NCBI GenBank assembly: GCA_019247895.1
Contig: JAFBAF010000299.1
Location: forward strand, 1 to 46,245
Direction: 5' to 3'
Length of the DNA: 46,245 nucleotides
Source: Parafilimonas sp.
GTDB lineage: Bacteria > Bacteroidota > Bacteroidia > Chitinophagales > Chitinophagaceae
A program made the position numbers and the translations under genes. The notes under the pieces are model-generated. The model searched no databases, had not been told where the DNA came from, and saw nothing but the letters and a program-made list of their open reading frames with translations. Shown here in pieces: positions 36,494 through 44,441 of this stretch. Each line of letters starts with the position of its first letter. The stretch's first letter is position 1.

Positions 36494-37681
36494 ATGTATT
36501 TTCAAGTTCAATTGCCATATATGAAATCCAATCTTGAAAAGAAGAAAACCGAAAACAAATATGTTTTATTGAAAACGTCTCTGTCACAGCAACGATTATA
36601 TTCATTAGATGCCCTGCGCGGTTTTGATATGTTTTGGATAATGGGAGCCGAAGAAATTTTTCATAAATTATCTGATGCAACGGGTTCTCCTTTTTGGAAT
36701 GCAATAGCATTGCAGTTCACGCATCCGGATTGGAATGGTTTTCATTTTTATGACTTGATCTTTCCTTTGTTTTTATTTCTTGCCGGTGTGGCAACACCTT
36801 ATTCTGTTGGCAAAGAATTAGAAAAGGGAAAAAGTAAAAGTGAATTGTTATGGCGTGTGATGAGACGTGGATTGATCTTAATTGTGCTTGGTATTATTTA
36901 TAATAATGGGCTTGCTATTAAACCAATATCGGACATACGTTTCGGAAGCGTACTGGGCAGAATTGGATCGGCGTACATGTTGGCAAACATTATTTATTTA
37001 TATGCAAGCAAGCGTAGCCAGATTATTTGGTTTTGCGGTTTACTGATTGGTTACTGGTTTGCAATGACGGTAGTGGGTCATGCGCCTGGTTATCCTCCGG
37101 GCGATCTTACCATGCAGGGCAACTTAGCTTCATGGGTTGACCGTGAAATAATGCCTGGCAAATTGTATTTAGGCATTCATGATCCTGAAGGATTGTTTTC
37201 AACTATTCCTGCAATTGGTACGGGGCTGCTTGGAATACTCACAGGTGAATTTTTGAGAACATCAACTTTAGCCGGTGTTCAAAAATGCCTGCGTATGGCA
37301 ATTACCGGTGCTGTATTTATTGTACTGGCTCAACTATGGAATTTCAATTTTCCTATAAATAAAAACTTGTGGACAAGCTCATTTGTACTGCAGGTTGGCG
37401 GAATCAGTTTATTACTGCTTTCATTATTTTATTATGTGATTGATGTGAAAGGTTATAAAAGCTGGGCATTCTTTTTTAAAGTGATAGGTATGAACTCCAT
37501 TCTTATTTACATGTCCGGACATTTTATTAACTGGGAATTTGCCAACAACAGTTTGTTTGGCTGGCTCGGCACATTGACCGGCAATCCTTATAATGCAGTA
37601 GTGCTTGCTGTAACTTTCGTTTTTGTAAAATGGTTATTCCTTTATTTTATGTACAGGCAAAAAGTTTTTTTGAGGGTATGA
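36494..37681 (+). CDS. HGSNAT/DUF5009-type membrane acyltransferase
   Basis: 395 residues with about 10 hydrophobic segments. The hallmark YSLDALRGFDMFWIMG (37-50), HPDWNGFHFYDLIFPLFLFLAG and the FxxVIGMNSILIYM-like segment near 325 place it among bacterial homologues of heparan-alpha-glucosaminide N-acetyltransferase (COG4299/DUF5009). These transfer acetyl groups from cytosolic acetyl-CoA to sugars across the membrane. ATG 36494 is used; ATG 36521 is an alternative. Followed by the accessory pocket holding the small RNA. Confidence 0.86.
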   Translation: MYFQVQLPYMKSNLEKKKTENKYVLLKTSLSQQRLYSLDALRGFDMFWIMGAEEIFHKLSDATGSPFWNAIALQFTHPDWNGFHFYDLIFPLFLFLAGVATPYSVGKELEKGKSKSELLWRVMRRGLILIVLGIIYNNGLAIKPISDIRFGSVLGRIGSAYMLANIIYLYASKRSQIIWFCGLLIGYWFAMTVVGHAPGYPPGDLTMQGNLASWVDREIMPGKLYLGIHDPEGLFSTIPAIGTGLLGILTGEFLRTSTLAGVQKCLRMAITGAVFIVLAQLWNFNFPINKNLWTSSFVLQVGGISLLLLSLFYYVIDVKGYKSWAFFFKVIGMNSILIYMSGHFINWEFANNSLFGWLGTLTGNPYNAVVLAVTFVFVKWLFLYFMYRQKVFLRV

Positions 37682-37729
37682 AACAATAGGCAGCTAATTA
37701 TAGTTTGATCAGTATATTTTAATGGGCTA

Positions 37730-37761
37730 TTTATTATTTTCACCAACAAAGTTTACCTTTG
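37730..37761 (+). promoter_or_regulatory. Candidate promoter of the small RNA
   Basis: TACCTTTG (37754-37761) is a perfect -7 element of the Bacteroidota consensus, with TTTA 20 bases upstream (37730-37733). Transcription would start around 37767, about 22 bases before the ATG of the 15-codon ORF. Confidence 0.6.
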
Positions 37762-37788
37762 TAACTCACTAAAGAAAAGGAGGTATTC

Positions 37789-37836
37789 ATGCAATCTACA
37801 GATTCATCATGGAAGCCTTCGGTTGGTATCGCCTAA
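37789..37836 (+). CDS. 15-codon ORF with strong Shine-Dalgarno inside the small RNA
   Basis: ATG 37789 to TAA 37836 encodes MQSTDSSWKPSVGIA. AAAAGGAGGT (37775-37784) is placed 5 bases before the ATG, an unusually strong ribosome-binding site for Bacteroidota, whose genes rarely use one. The ORF's 3' half forms the left side of the long hairpin. A second overlapping frame, ATG 37809 to TAA after 28 codons, has no such site and runs into the terminator. Whether either is translated is unknown. Confidence 0.4.
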   Translation: MQSTDSSWKPSVGIA

Positions 37837-37877
37837 CCGGGCTACTTCATCGAAATATCTGCTCCGAAAGCGGAGAG

Positions 37878-37905
37878 AGCCATTACAAAATGTAATGGCT
37901 TTTTG
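37878..37905 (+). terminator. Terminator of the small RNA
   Basis: Perfect 10-bp stem AGCCATTACA / TGTAATGGCT with an AAA loop, followed directly by TTTTG. Confidence 0.9.
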
Positions 37906-37978
37906 ATTTAATAGTGATCCTATTGCTTATCATAAAATGGCTTAAAAATTGCACGATTAGCACATAACCGGTTTATGA

Positions 37979-38308
37979 ATGCAGTACGTTACATCTCAAA
38001 AAGTATATACCAAATCGATTAGAGTTCCGGATACATTGCGCGGGTTTAAAGTGCATATCTCAAAAAAACATGCGTTGCTTATTTTAAATAACATGACATC
38101 AGCGCATACGCTAATGTTATATGGGGATGATAATGCCTGTTGCTATTTTATTATTTCTAATTCAGACTCTCTTTTATTCTCATTTATGGTTAATACATAT
38201 AATGCTCCCTATGAAATTGTACCTGTCGATGATATTAACTGCCTGTATAGCACTCATAAAGTTTATAGCATGCCCGGCAATAATCAACTTGCCAATGTAT
38301 TATCTTAG
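37979..38308 (+). CDS. Hypothetical small protein (109 aa)
   Basis: ATG 37979, no recognised domain, signal or membrane segment. The product is mixed alpha/beta with hydrophobic strands (KHALLILNNM, CCYFIISNSDSLLFSFMV) and several cysteines. It follows the small-RNA terminator by about 75 bases. Coding status is uncertain: length and lack of overlap with any better frame favour a gene, but no homologue comes to mind. Confidence 0.4.
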   Translation: MQYVTSQKVYTKSIRVPDTLRGFKVHISKKHALLILNNMTSAHTLMLYGDDNACCYFIISNSDSLLFSFMVNTYNAPYEIVPVDDINCLYSTHKVYSMPGNNQLANVLS

Positions 38309-38427
38309 AACAACTTTTGTATGCGTGAGAAATCTTCCTGTATAATACTCAGCTAACTGGTATTTCTTTTGCTTTATTTACATTCTTTTTGCTGCGCAAT
38401 TCTTTAAGATTTATAAGCAACACCAGG

Positions 38428-38709
38428 ATGACCCAACAGTTTACCACGCAACAACAAATTAATGCTCTTGAAAAAAGCATTATGCTGGAAAGATATAAAT
38501 ACACGCTGGCTTTGGAAGACGGCCAACCTAATAGCTGTTTAGAAGCGATCGGGTACAAGATCAATAAACTAATGCTGATATTAAGATTTTTGAATATTGT
38601 ATGCGCAAAAAATACAGCTTCGATTGTGTGGAAACAAATCGAAATTGTGGATAATAATAGTCATAACACTTATCCCGAGAAAGTATTGGAACAACTGTAT
38701 GAATTATAA
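38428..38709 (+). CDS. Hypothetical helical protein (93 aa)
   Basis: ATG 38428 is preferred over an upstream TTG (38389). Predicted largely helical: QQQINALEKSIMLERYKYTLAL and a hydrophobic helix KLMLILRFLNIVC. No family recognised. The 234 bases from its stop to the isoaspartyl peptidase at 38944 show no gene or clear signal. Another 71-codon frame on the opposite strand overlaps it and is less convincing. Confidence 0.4.
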   Translation: MTQQFTTQQQINALEKSIMLERYKYTLALEDGQPNSCLEAIGYKINKLMLILRFLNIVCAKNTASIVWKQIEIVDNNSHNTYPEKVLEQLYEL

Positions 38710-38943
38710 ATTCAAGGTATGATCTTATGTAGCATGGCCAATCAATTCATATCCAAACATCGGACGATTCAATTTCTTATATAACAATAGAATTTTATTT
38801 TGTTGACTTGAAAGCGCGGAATGATTTCTGTTGAATAGTGAGCCCGCCCAAGATATTGTTAGTAAGAATCCTGGTCCAGATGGCTGTAGCAACCTTGCTG
38901 AATCTATTAAGCATCACCAGAAGATCTTGCATCGTTAAAAGTT

Positions 38944-39966
38944 TTATTTATAAATTTCAACTTTACTTTCACCATTAGATTTTATATATCCGCGATACAT
39001 CCCATCTGTATCAAAGCTCATCGTAAAATTTCCCTCTTTATCAACCGCAATTAAGCCTCCATCACCGCCAAGTGCAGGCAGTTTTTTCATGATCATATCA
39101 TCGGCTGCATTCTTTAAGCTTTCATGGGCAAATTCCATTTTATCGCTAATAGTTTTTGCCATTACTAAACGAATAAAAAATTCGCCCCAGCCTGTACAGC
39201 TAATTGCACAAGTATTGTTATCTGCATAAGTGCCGGCACCAATTATCGGCGAATCGCCAATTCTTCCATAACGTTTGTCGGTCATACCGCCTGTACTTGT
39301 TGCTGCGGCGAGATTACCGTATGTATCTAATGCTACCGCGCCAACTGTTCCATATTTATAATCGTGATTACTGGGTTGTTTCAGCAAACCTGTTGTTGAA
39401 TCTTTATGTAAAGCTTTTAGTGAATCTTCTTTCTTTGCGTCAAGAAAATCATTCCATCGTTGAGTAGTAAAAAAATAAGAAGGTTCCACAATGGTACAAC
39501 CGTTGGCTGCTGCAAATAATTCTGCGCCTTTACCTGCCATCAGTACATGTTCACTTTTATCCATTACAGCTCTTGCTGCAGTAATTGGGTTTTTAACATT
39601 GGTAACACCTGCAACGGCACCAGCTTTTAATGTTTTTCCATCCATTATTGATGCATCCAATTCGTTTTTACCTTCATTCGTGAACACAGCACCTTTACCC
39701 GCATTAAATAGAGAATCGTCTTCCAAAATTTTTATTGCGGCTTCAACTGCATCCAATGCAGTGCCGCCATCTTTCAAAATTTTATTACCGGCGTCCAATG
39801 CATTTTGTAAACCTTGTTTATATAACTTTTCCTTTGCTGGCGTCATCTGGCTTTTTAAAATAGTGCCGGCACCGCCGTGAATTACTAAAACATATTTACC
39901 TGTTGTTTGAGCTATTAAACTTGTTGCAAAAGCAAATGCGAAAAGTATAAAAAAGAGTTTTCTCAT
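38944..39966 (-). CDS. Isoaspartyl peptidase / L-asparaginase (Ntn hydrolase, T2 family)
   Basis: 340 residues with a signal peptide (1-20, ending LIAQ). IHGGAGTI (29-36) opens the Ntn fold; the autoprocessing site is YGTVGAVALD with nucleophile Thr207, preceded by the usual variable linker (about 180-203), and GNLAAATSTGG follows it. The GDSPIIGAGTYAD substrate-binding segment is also conserved. The proenzyme should cleave itself at Gly206-Thr207 and hydrolyse beta-aspartyl peptides or asparagine in the periplasm. Monocistronic. Confidence 0.93.
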   Translation of the reverse strand: MRKLFFILFAFAFATSLIAQTTGKYVLVIHGGAGTILKSQMTPAKEKLYKQGLQNALDAGNKILKDGGTALDAVEAAIKILEDDSLFNAGKGAVFTNEGKNELDASIMDGKTLKAGAVAGVTNVKNPITAARAVMDKSEHVLMAGKGAELFAAANGCTIVEPSYFFTTQRWNDFLDAKKEDSLKALHKDSTTGLLKQPSNHDYKYGTVGAVALDTYGNLAAATSTGGMTDKRYGRIGDSPIIGAGTYADNNTCAISCTGWGEFFIRLVMAKTISDKMEFAHESLKNAADDMIMKKLPALGGDGGLIAVDKEGNFTMSFDTDGMYRGYIKSNGESKVEIYK

Positions 39967-40069
39967 ATGGGCAAATTATTGATTAAAATTATTGCAACCA
40001 TAATAAAATTGTTGCGTTGAATTTTTGCCTGCAAAAGAAGTATTAATGTAACCCCGTTAGGTTTATATT

Positions 40070-40100
40070 TTTAAGATAAAAGAGTGCTAAAGTAACTTTG
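40070..40100 (+). promoter_or_regulatory. Surviving promoter of the P-ATPase remnant
   Basis: TTTA (40070-40073), exactly 19 bases, TAACTTTG (40093-40100): one mismatch from the Bacteroidota consensus. It is 29 bases before the ATG at 40130. After the gene decayed this promoter may now feed recQ. Confidence 0.5.
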
Positions 40101-40129
40101 CGTTCCCGGAAGATTTTTGTAACAATAGT

Positions 40130-40540
40130 ATGGAAACAGTGAACTGGAAAGTGGAAGGAATGACTTGCGCTAACTGCGCATTATCAATAAATAAATATCT
40201 AAAAGAACAAGGCCTGCAATACGCAAAAGTAAATTTTATAGCAGGTGATGTGAGCTTTGATACAGATGAATAAACTTCCCGCGACAAATTAAAAAAAGAA
40301 ATTAAGCATTTGGGTTATCATGTTATATCACCTGGTGCTGATACAGATAAACTTCAGCGCAAAAAAATTCTTAAACAACAATTTTCAGCGGTTTATTTTT
40401 TGTTTTGTATTTGCAGCGCCGCTTTTCCTGCACATGTTTGGCTTGCACTTAAGTTTTTTAATGAATGCATACGTGCAATTTGCTTTAATACTTCTTGTTT
40501 TTATTGCAGGCATGTTGTATTTTTCAATTAAGCACGGTTG
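40130..40540 (+). pseudogene. Decayed copper-type P-type ATPase, N-terminal remnant
   Basis: The first 47 codons encode most of a heavy-metal-associated domain with the metal motif MTCANC (11-16), then a TAA at 40271 interrupts it. Reading on in the same frame gives TSRDKLKKEIKHLGYHVISP, the expected second half of the domain, and a linker to about KILKQQF. One extra T in the TTTT run near 40382-40385 then shifts the frame. In the new frame the first transmembrane helices continue (FCFVFAAPLFLHMF, MNAYVQFALILLVFIAGMLYF) to about 40540, after which ATPase similarity stops. The rest, including the phosphorylation domain, is missing. Confidence 0.8.
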
Positions 40541-40574
40541 TGTCACTCTTGTACTGCATATATTTGGGCAGCAA

Positions 40575-42488
40575 ATGCTTTCACCTTTATCCATACTTCA
40601 ACAATATTGGAATCACACATCTTTCCGTCCACAACAGGAAGCAATTATTCAATCTGTATTAAATAAAAAAGATACGATTGCATTATTGCCAACAGGCGGC
40701 GGAAAATCTCTTTGCTATCAAATTCCTGCATTATTAAATGAAGGATTGTGCCTTGTAATTAGTCCGTTGATTGCATTAATGAAAGACCAGGTTGCGAATC
40801 TTGAAAAAAGAAATATCGATGCATTATTACTGCACAGCGGACAAACTTTCTTTGAAGTAAAGCTGACTTTACAAAATGGAATACACGGTAACTATAAGTT
40901 TTTATATGTTTCACCTGAACGTTTGCAAAGCAATCTTTTTAAAGAATATCTGCCTGCTTTAAACATTAATCTGATTGCGATTGATGAAGCGCACTGTATT
41001 TCTCAATGGGGTTATGATTTCCGCCCTTCGTATTTACAAATTGCAGCCCTCAAAGATTTTGTTAATGCAACTTTGCTTGCATTAACTGCTTCTGCAACAC
41101 CGGTTGTTTTGGATGATATTAAGAATAAACTCAAGCTAAAAGATGCTGATGTTTTTCGCCAATCATTTCATCGCTCAAATCTTTCTTATTCTGTTTTTAA
41201 AGTTGACAGTAAAATAAACAAAGCAATTGATGTTTTGAAGAATGTAAATGGAAGTGGAATTATCTATTGCAAGAGCAGGAAACTTGTTAAAAGAGTTTCA
41301 GACTTGTTAAACCTTCAAAATATTGATGCAGATTTTTATCATGCCGGACTGAAATATGATGAACGAAGTACAAAGCAAGAAGCGTGGCTAAACAACGAAA
41401 CAAGAGTAATGGTTTGTACTAATGCTTTTGGAATGGGGATTGATAAACCAGATGTGCGAACTGTGATCCATTATGATGTGCCCGATTGTTTGGAAAGTTA
41501 TTACCAGGAAGCTGGCCGGGCTGGCCGAGACGAAAAGAAATCCTACGCAGTGCTGTTGTATAATTCGGAAGATGAAATTGATTTAAAGAATTTGCCTTCG
41601 ATTCGTTTTCCGGAAATTAAAGAAGTAAAAAAAATTTACCAGTGTTTAGTCGATTACCTGCAAATACCTGTTGGCATTGGCGAAGGCACTTATTATAATT
41701 TCAATTTAAATGAATTCATCAAAAATTTTAGCCTTGATGTGTTTGCTGTGGTTAATACATTAAAAATTTTGGAACAGGAAAATTATATTAGTTTTAATGA
41801 AACCGTTTTTTTGCCTTCTGCTGTTTGCTTTATAACTCCGAAAGAATTATTGTTTGATTTTGAACAATCGCACCCGCAACTTGAACCTGTTATAAAAAGT
41901 TTATTACGTACTTACGAAGGAATTTATGACAACAAAGTCTCCATCAATGAAAAATTAATTGGTCGTTTAACAAAAATGGATGTTAATGATGTAAAACACA
42001 AGTTGCGGGAGTTGCAATCTTTTAATGTTATTGAATACAATGAACAGAAGGATACACCTCAGATTTATTTTATAACCAATCGTGCACCGGCGGAATATCT
42101 TTTAATAAATTATGAAAGATATAAACAAAGAAAAAATGAATTTACGCAACGAGTTGAAACGATGCAGCGTTATTTGACAAGCTCGATTTGCCGAAGTCGC
42201 ATTATCGGTAATTATTTTGGTGATAATGAAATTACAGATTGCGGTGTTTGCGATAATTGCTTAAAGAAAAAATCAACTGCGATTACTGAAGACGAATTCC
42301 TAAAAATCAAAGACCACATTTTGAATTTGCTTGCTGATGAAAACGTTCTTGTTCAGGTTATTTTGCAGAAAAGTAAGAGCATAAAAAAAGACAGGCTTTG
42401 GAAAGTGCTCGACTATTTGCAAAGTGAAAAATTAATTAAGATTGAAAGTGATGGACGAGTATATAAATTGAAGCCATCGCCGCCATAA
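40575..42488 (+). CDS. recQ: ATP-dependent DNA helicase RecQ
   Basis: 637 residues from ATG 40575. The frame is open back to 40320 but that part is the P-ATPase remnant, so a longer start would add foreign residues. Motifs: FRPQQEAII (18-26), Walker A LPTGGGKS (38-45), DEAH at 137-140 with CISQWGYDFRPSY, TASATP, and YQEAGRAGRD at 310-319. The RecQ zinc site follows (Cys539, Cys556, Cys559, Cys562), then a winged-helix region. No separate HRDC domain is evident at the C-terminus. It unwinds DNA in recombination and repair. Convergent with mntH, 69-base gap. Confidence 0.93.
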   Translation: MLSPLSILQQYWNHTSFRPQQEAIIQSVLNKKDTIALLPTGGGKSLCYQIPALLNEGLCLVISPLIALMKDQVANLEKRNIDALLLHSGQTFFEVKLTLQNGIHGNYKFLYVSPERLQSNLFKEYLPALNINLIAIDEAHCISQWGYDFRPSYLQIAALKDFVNATLLALTASATPVVLDDIKNKLKLKDADVFRQSFHRSNLSYSVFKVDSKINKAIDVLKNVNGSGIIYCKSRKLVKRVSDLLNLQNIDADFYHAGLKYDERSTKQEAWLNNETRVMVCTNAFGMGIDKPDVRTVIHYDVPDCLESYYQEAGRAGRDEKKSYAVLLYNSEDEIDLKNLPSIRFPEIKEVKKIYQCLVDYLQIPVGIGEGTYYNFNLNEFIKNFSLDVFAVVNTLKILEQENYISFNETVFLPSAVCFITPKELLFDFEQSHPQLEPVIKSLLRTYEGIYDNKVSINEKLIGRLTKMDVNDVKHKLRELQSFNVIEYNEQKDTPQIYFITNRAPAEYLLINYERYKQRKNEFTQRVETMQRYLTSSICRSRIIGNYFGDNEITDCGVCDNCLKKKSTAITEDEFLKIKDHILNLLADENVLVQVILQKSKSIKKDRLWKVLDYLQSEKLIKIESDGRVYKLKPSPP

Positions 42489-42557
42489 AATTATATTGGA
42501 CAAGTGAGTGACACAACAAAAATACCACGAAGAACTGCTGTTCGTCGCAAAAAGAAA

Positions 42558-44441
42558 TCAACTTACAATTAAAACCGGCACAGATAATTTATGCCGTACC
42601 TGGTTTACCGTTTCGCCGTACACAATATCTTTTATACCTGTATGGCGATGTGCGCCCATCACTAAAATATCTGCATTGAATTTTTTTACAATGCGCACAA
42701 TTTCACTTACCCGATGTTGATAGCCTAACTCTATTTCAACTTTATAATTCAACTGTTTTAATTGAGATGCAAGTGCCTGCAACCGTTCTTCATCTGTTCT
42801 TGTTTCTTCATCATCGGTTGATGTGCCTGAAAATGTTGCAGACACTGTTTCCACAACATGCAGTAATAAAAAGGTTGAATTTTTTGTACCCTGGTGCAAA
42901 GCGTGTGCAATTAATTTTTCATCAAGGTGTTTAAAGTCTAATGCCACTGCAATTTTTTGAAAAGGATTGATGGAAAGGTTTTGCAATTGCGGCATTGCGC
43001 CGTGAATACCTTTTTCGGCAGCTCTTCTTTTTCTTTTAGTGTAAAACGGATAAAAGGTCATCATAATAAATAACCATGCAAACGCAAGAGCTGCGAGTGC
43101 AATTATAATTTTCAAAAAAAGATGGCCTTGTTCATTCAACACATTAATCATTTCATTTACTACCAATCTTACATTTAAAAATATGAGGATGATTGCAACC
43201 AGCCATGAAATAATTTTTATTGGTGTTTTGATGGCAAAATTTCCCATCGTTTTTTTATCGCTTACAAAATGTATTAATGGAATAATGGCAAAACCAAGCT
43301 GCAGACTTAATAAAACCTGGCTGAAGACAAGCATGTTGTCTATTTCTGATTCACCATAAATTAATATAACAACTACTGCAGGAATGATTGCGAGTAAACG
43401 TGTAAGCAATCTCCTTAACCATGGATTAATGCGCAAATGCAAATATCCTTCCATTACAACTTGCCCGGCCAAAGTGCCTGTTACGGTTGAGCTTTGCCCC
43501 GAAGCAATTAATGCAACTGCAAATAACGTTGATGCTAATGGTGTGCCCAAGCCTGCAGGCAATAATTTGTAAGCATCCTGGATTTTCGCAACAGATGTTT
43601 GTCCGCTGTAATAAAAAACCGATGCGGCTAAAATTAAAATGCCGGCATTAACAAAGAAAGCTGCATTCAATGCTATAGCACTGTCAAACACATTATACTT
43701 GATAGCTTTTTTTATGCTATGTTCACTGTTTCTTATTTTTCTTGTTTGCACCAGTGCAGAGTGTAAATACAAATTGTGCGGCATAACCGTAGCACCAATA
43801 ATACCAACAGCTATATATAATGCTTCATTATTTAATGCCGATGGAACAAACCCTTTTACTATTTCACCAACATCAGGCTTAGCGAAAAATATTTCGATTA
43901 AAAAAGAAAGACCAATAATTAGAACAAGCGCAATAATGAATGCTTCCATAGTGCGCATGCCCTTTTTCTGCAAATAAAAAAGTAAAAACGTATCGAGCAC
44001 GGTAACAGAAACGCCCCAAACAAGCGGTAAACCTGTAAGCAGCTGAATGCCTAAAGCCATTCCTAATACTTCAGCCAAATCGCATGCTGCAATAGCGATC
44101 TCTGCTAATACATACAAACAAAAATTTGTAACAGGCGGATACGTTTCGCGGTTAGCTTGTGCTAAATCTTTTCTTCTTACAATACCTAATCTTGCACTTA
44201 AACTTTGCAGCAACAAAGCCATGAGGTTACTCATCAACAAAACCCAAATAAGCATGTAACCAAATTTTGCCCCGCCTTGTAAATCTGTTGCCCAATTGCC
44301 CGGATCCATATAACCAACGCTTACCAAATATGCCGGGCCTAAAAAAGCCAATATTCTTTTCCAGCCTTTGCGTTGCTTTGTCGCGTCGATGCTTTCATGC
44401 ACATTACTCAAAGAATGTTCCGCGTCGTAGTTGATCATCAT
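42558..44441 (-). CDS. mntH: Nramp-family Mn2+/divalent metal transporter fused to a UspA domain
   Basis: 627 residues. The first about 470 are an Nramp transporter: TM1 carries GYMDPGNW with the metal-binding Asp46-Pro-Gly-Asn49, and TM6 carries VMPHNLYLHSALVQ (Met220, His222). About 11 membrane segments follow the family pattern. Residues about 490-627 are a universal stress protein domain (FQKIAVALDFKHLDEKLIAHAL ... ILVMGAHRHTGIKDIVYG ... VPVLIVS) including the GxxxxxG-x9-G(S/T)-like nucleotide loop in variant form. The start ATG overlaps the mntR stop by 4 bases (ATGA), so both are translated from one mRNA under mntR control. Confidence 0.92.
   Translation of the reverse strand: MMINYDAEHSLSNVHESIDATKQRKGWKRILAFLGPAYLVSVGYMDPGNWATDLQGGAKFGYMLIWVLLMSNLMALLLQSLSARLGIVRRKDLAQANRETYPPVTNFCLYVLAEIAIAACDLAEVLGMALGIQLLTGLPLVWGVSVTVLDTFLLFYLQKKGMRTMEAFIIALVLIIGLSFLIEIFFAKPDVGEIVKGFVPSALNNEALYIAVGIIGATVMPHNLYLHSALVQTRKIRNSEHSIKKAIKYNVFDSAIALNAAFFVNAGILILAASVFYYSGQTSVAKIQDAYKLLPAGLGTPLASTLFAVALIASGQSSTVTGTLAGQVVMEGYLHLRINPWLRRLLTRLLAIIPAVVVILIYGESEIDNMLVFSQVLLSLQLGFAIIPLIHFVSDKKTMGNFAIKTPIKIISWLVAIILIFLNVRLVVNEMINVLNEQGHLFLKIIIALAALAFAWLFIMMTFYPFYTKRKRRAAEKGIHGAMPQLQNLSINPFQKIAVALDFKHLDEKLIAHALHQGTKNSTFLLLHVVETVSATFSGTSTDDEETRTDEERLQALASQLKQLNYKVEIELGYQHRVSEIVRIVKKFNADILVMGAHRHTGIKDIVYGETVNQVRHKLSVPVLIVS

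Larger units (their letters stand above)
37767..37905 (+). ncRNA. Free-standing structured small RNA, about 140 nt, unknown family
   Basis: The unit has its own promoter and a strong terminator, and does not run into a neighbouring gene. Its middle folds into a long hairpin: CGGTTGG (37820-37826) pairs with CC-T-AACCG (37832-37840, one bulged T), and below it GAAGCC pairs with GGCTACTTC (one small bulge). A second hairpin CTCCG-AAAG-CGGAG lies at 37862-37875. It also carries a Shine-Dalgarno-led 15-codon ORF. It could be a regulatory RNA, a dual-function RNA or a small mRNA. I cannot match it to a known RNA family from memory. Confidence 0.55.

Noticed and set aside
38349-38564. Minus-strand 71-codon ORF
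   Set aside because: It overlaps the plus-strand 93-codon ORF, has no recognised features and no supporting signals.
40130-40273. A functional stand-alone copper chaperone (CopZ-like, 47 aa)
   Set aside because: The MTCANC motif is intact, but the stop falls before the last helix and strand of the fold, and the missing half is readable downstream, so it is a broken domain.
40320-40574. N-terminal 85 codons of the long RecQ frame as a membrane domain of the helicase
   Set aside because: They are the frameshifted transmembrane part of the P-ATPase remnant; RecQ homology begins exactly at ATG 40575.
42500-42557. Hairpin between recQ and mntH as a bidirectional terminator
   Set aside because: A stem around CGAAGAAC/GTTCGTCG has an internal mismatch and lacks flanking T-runs on either strand.
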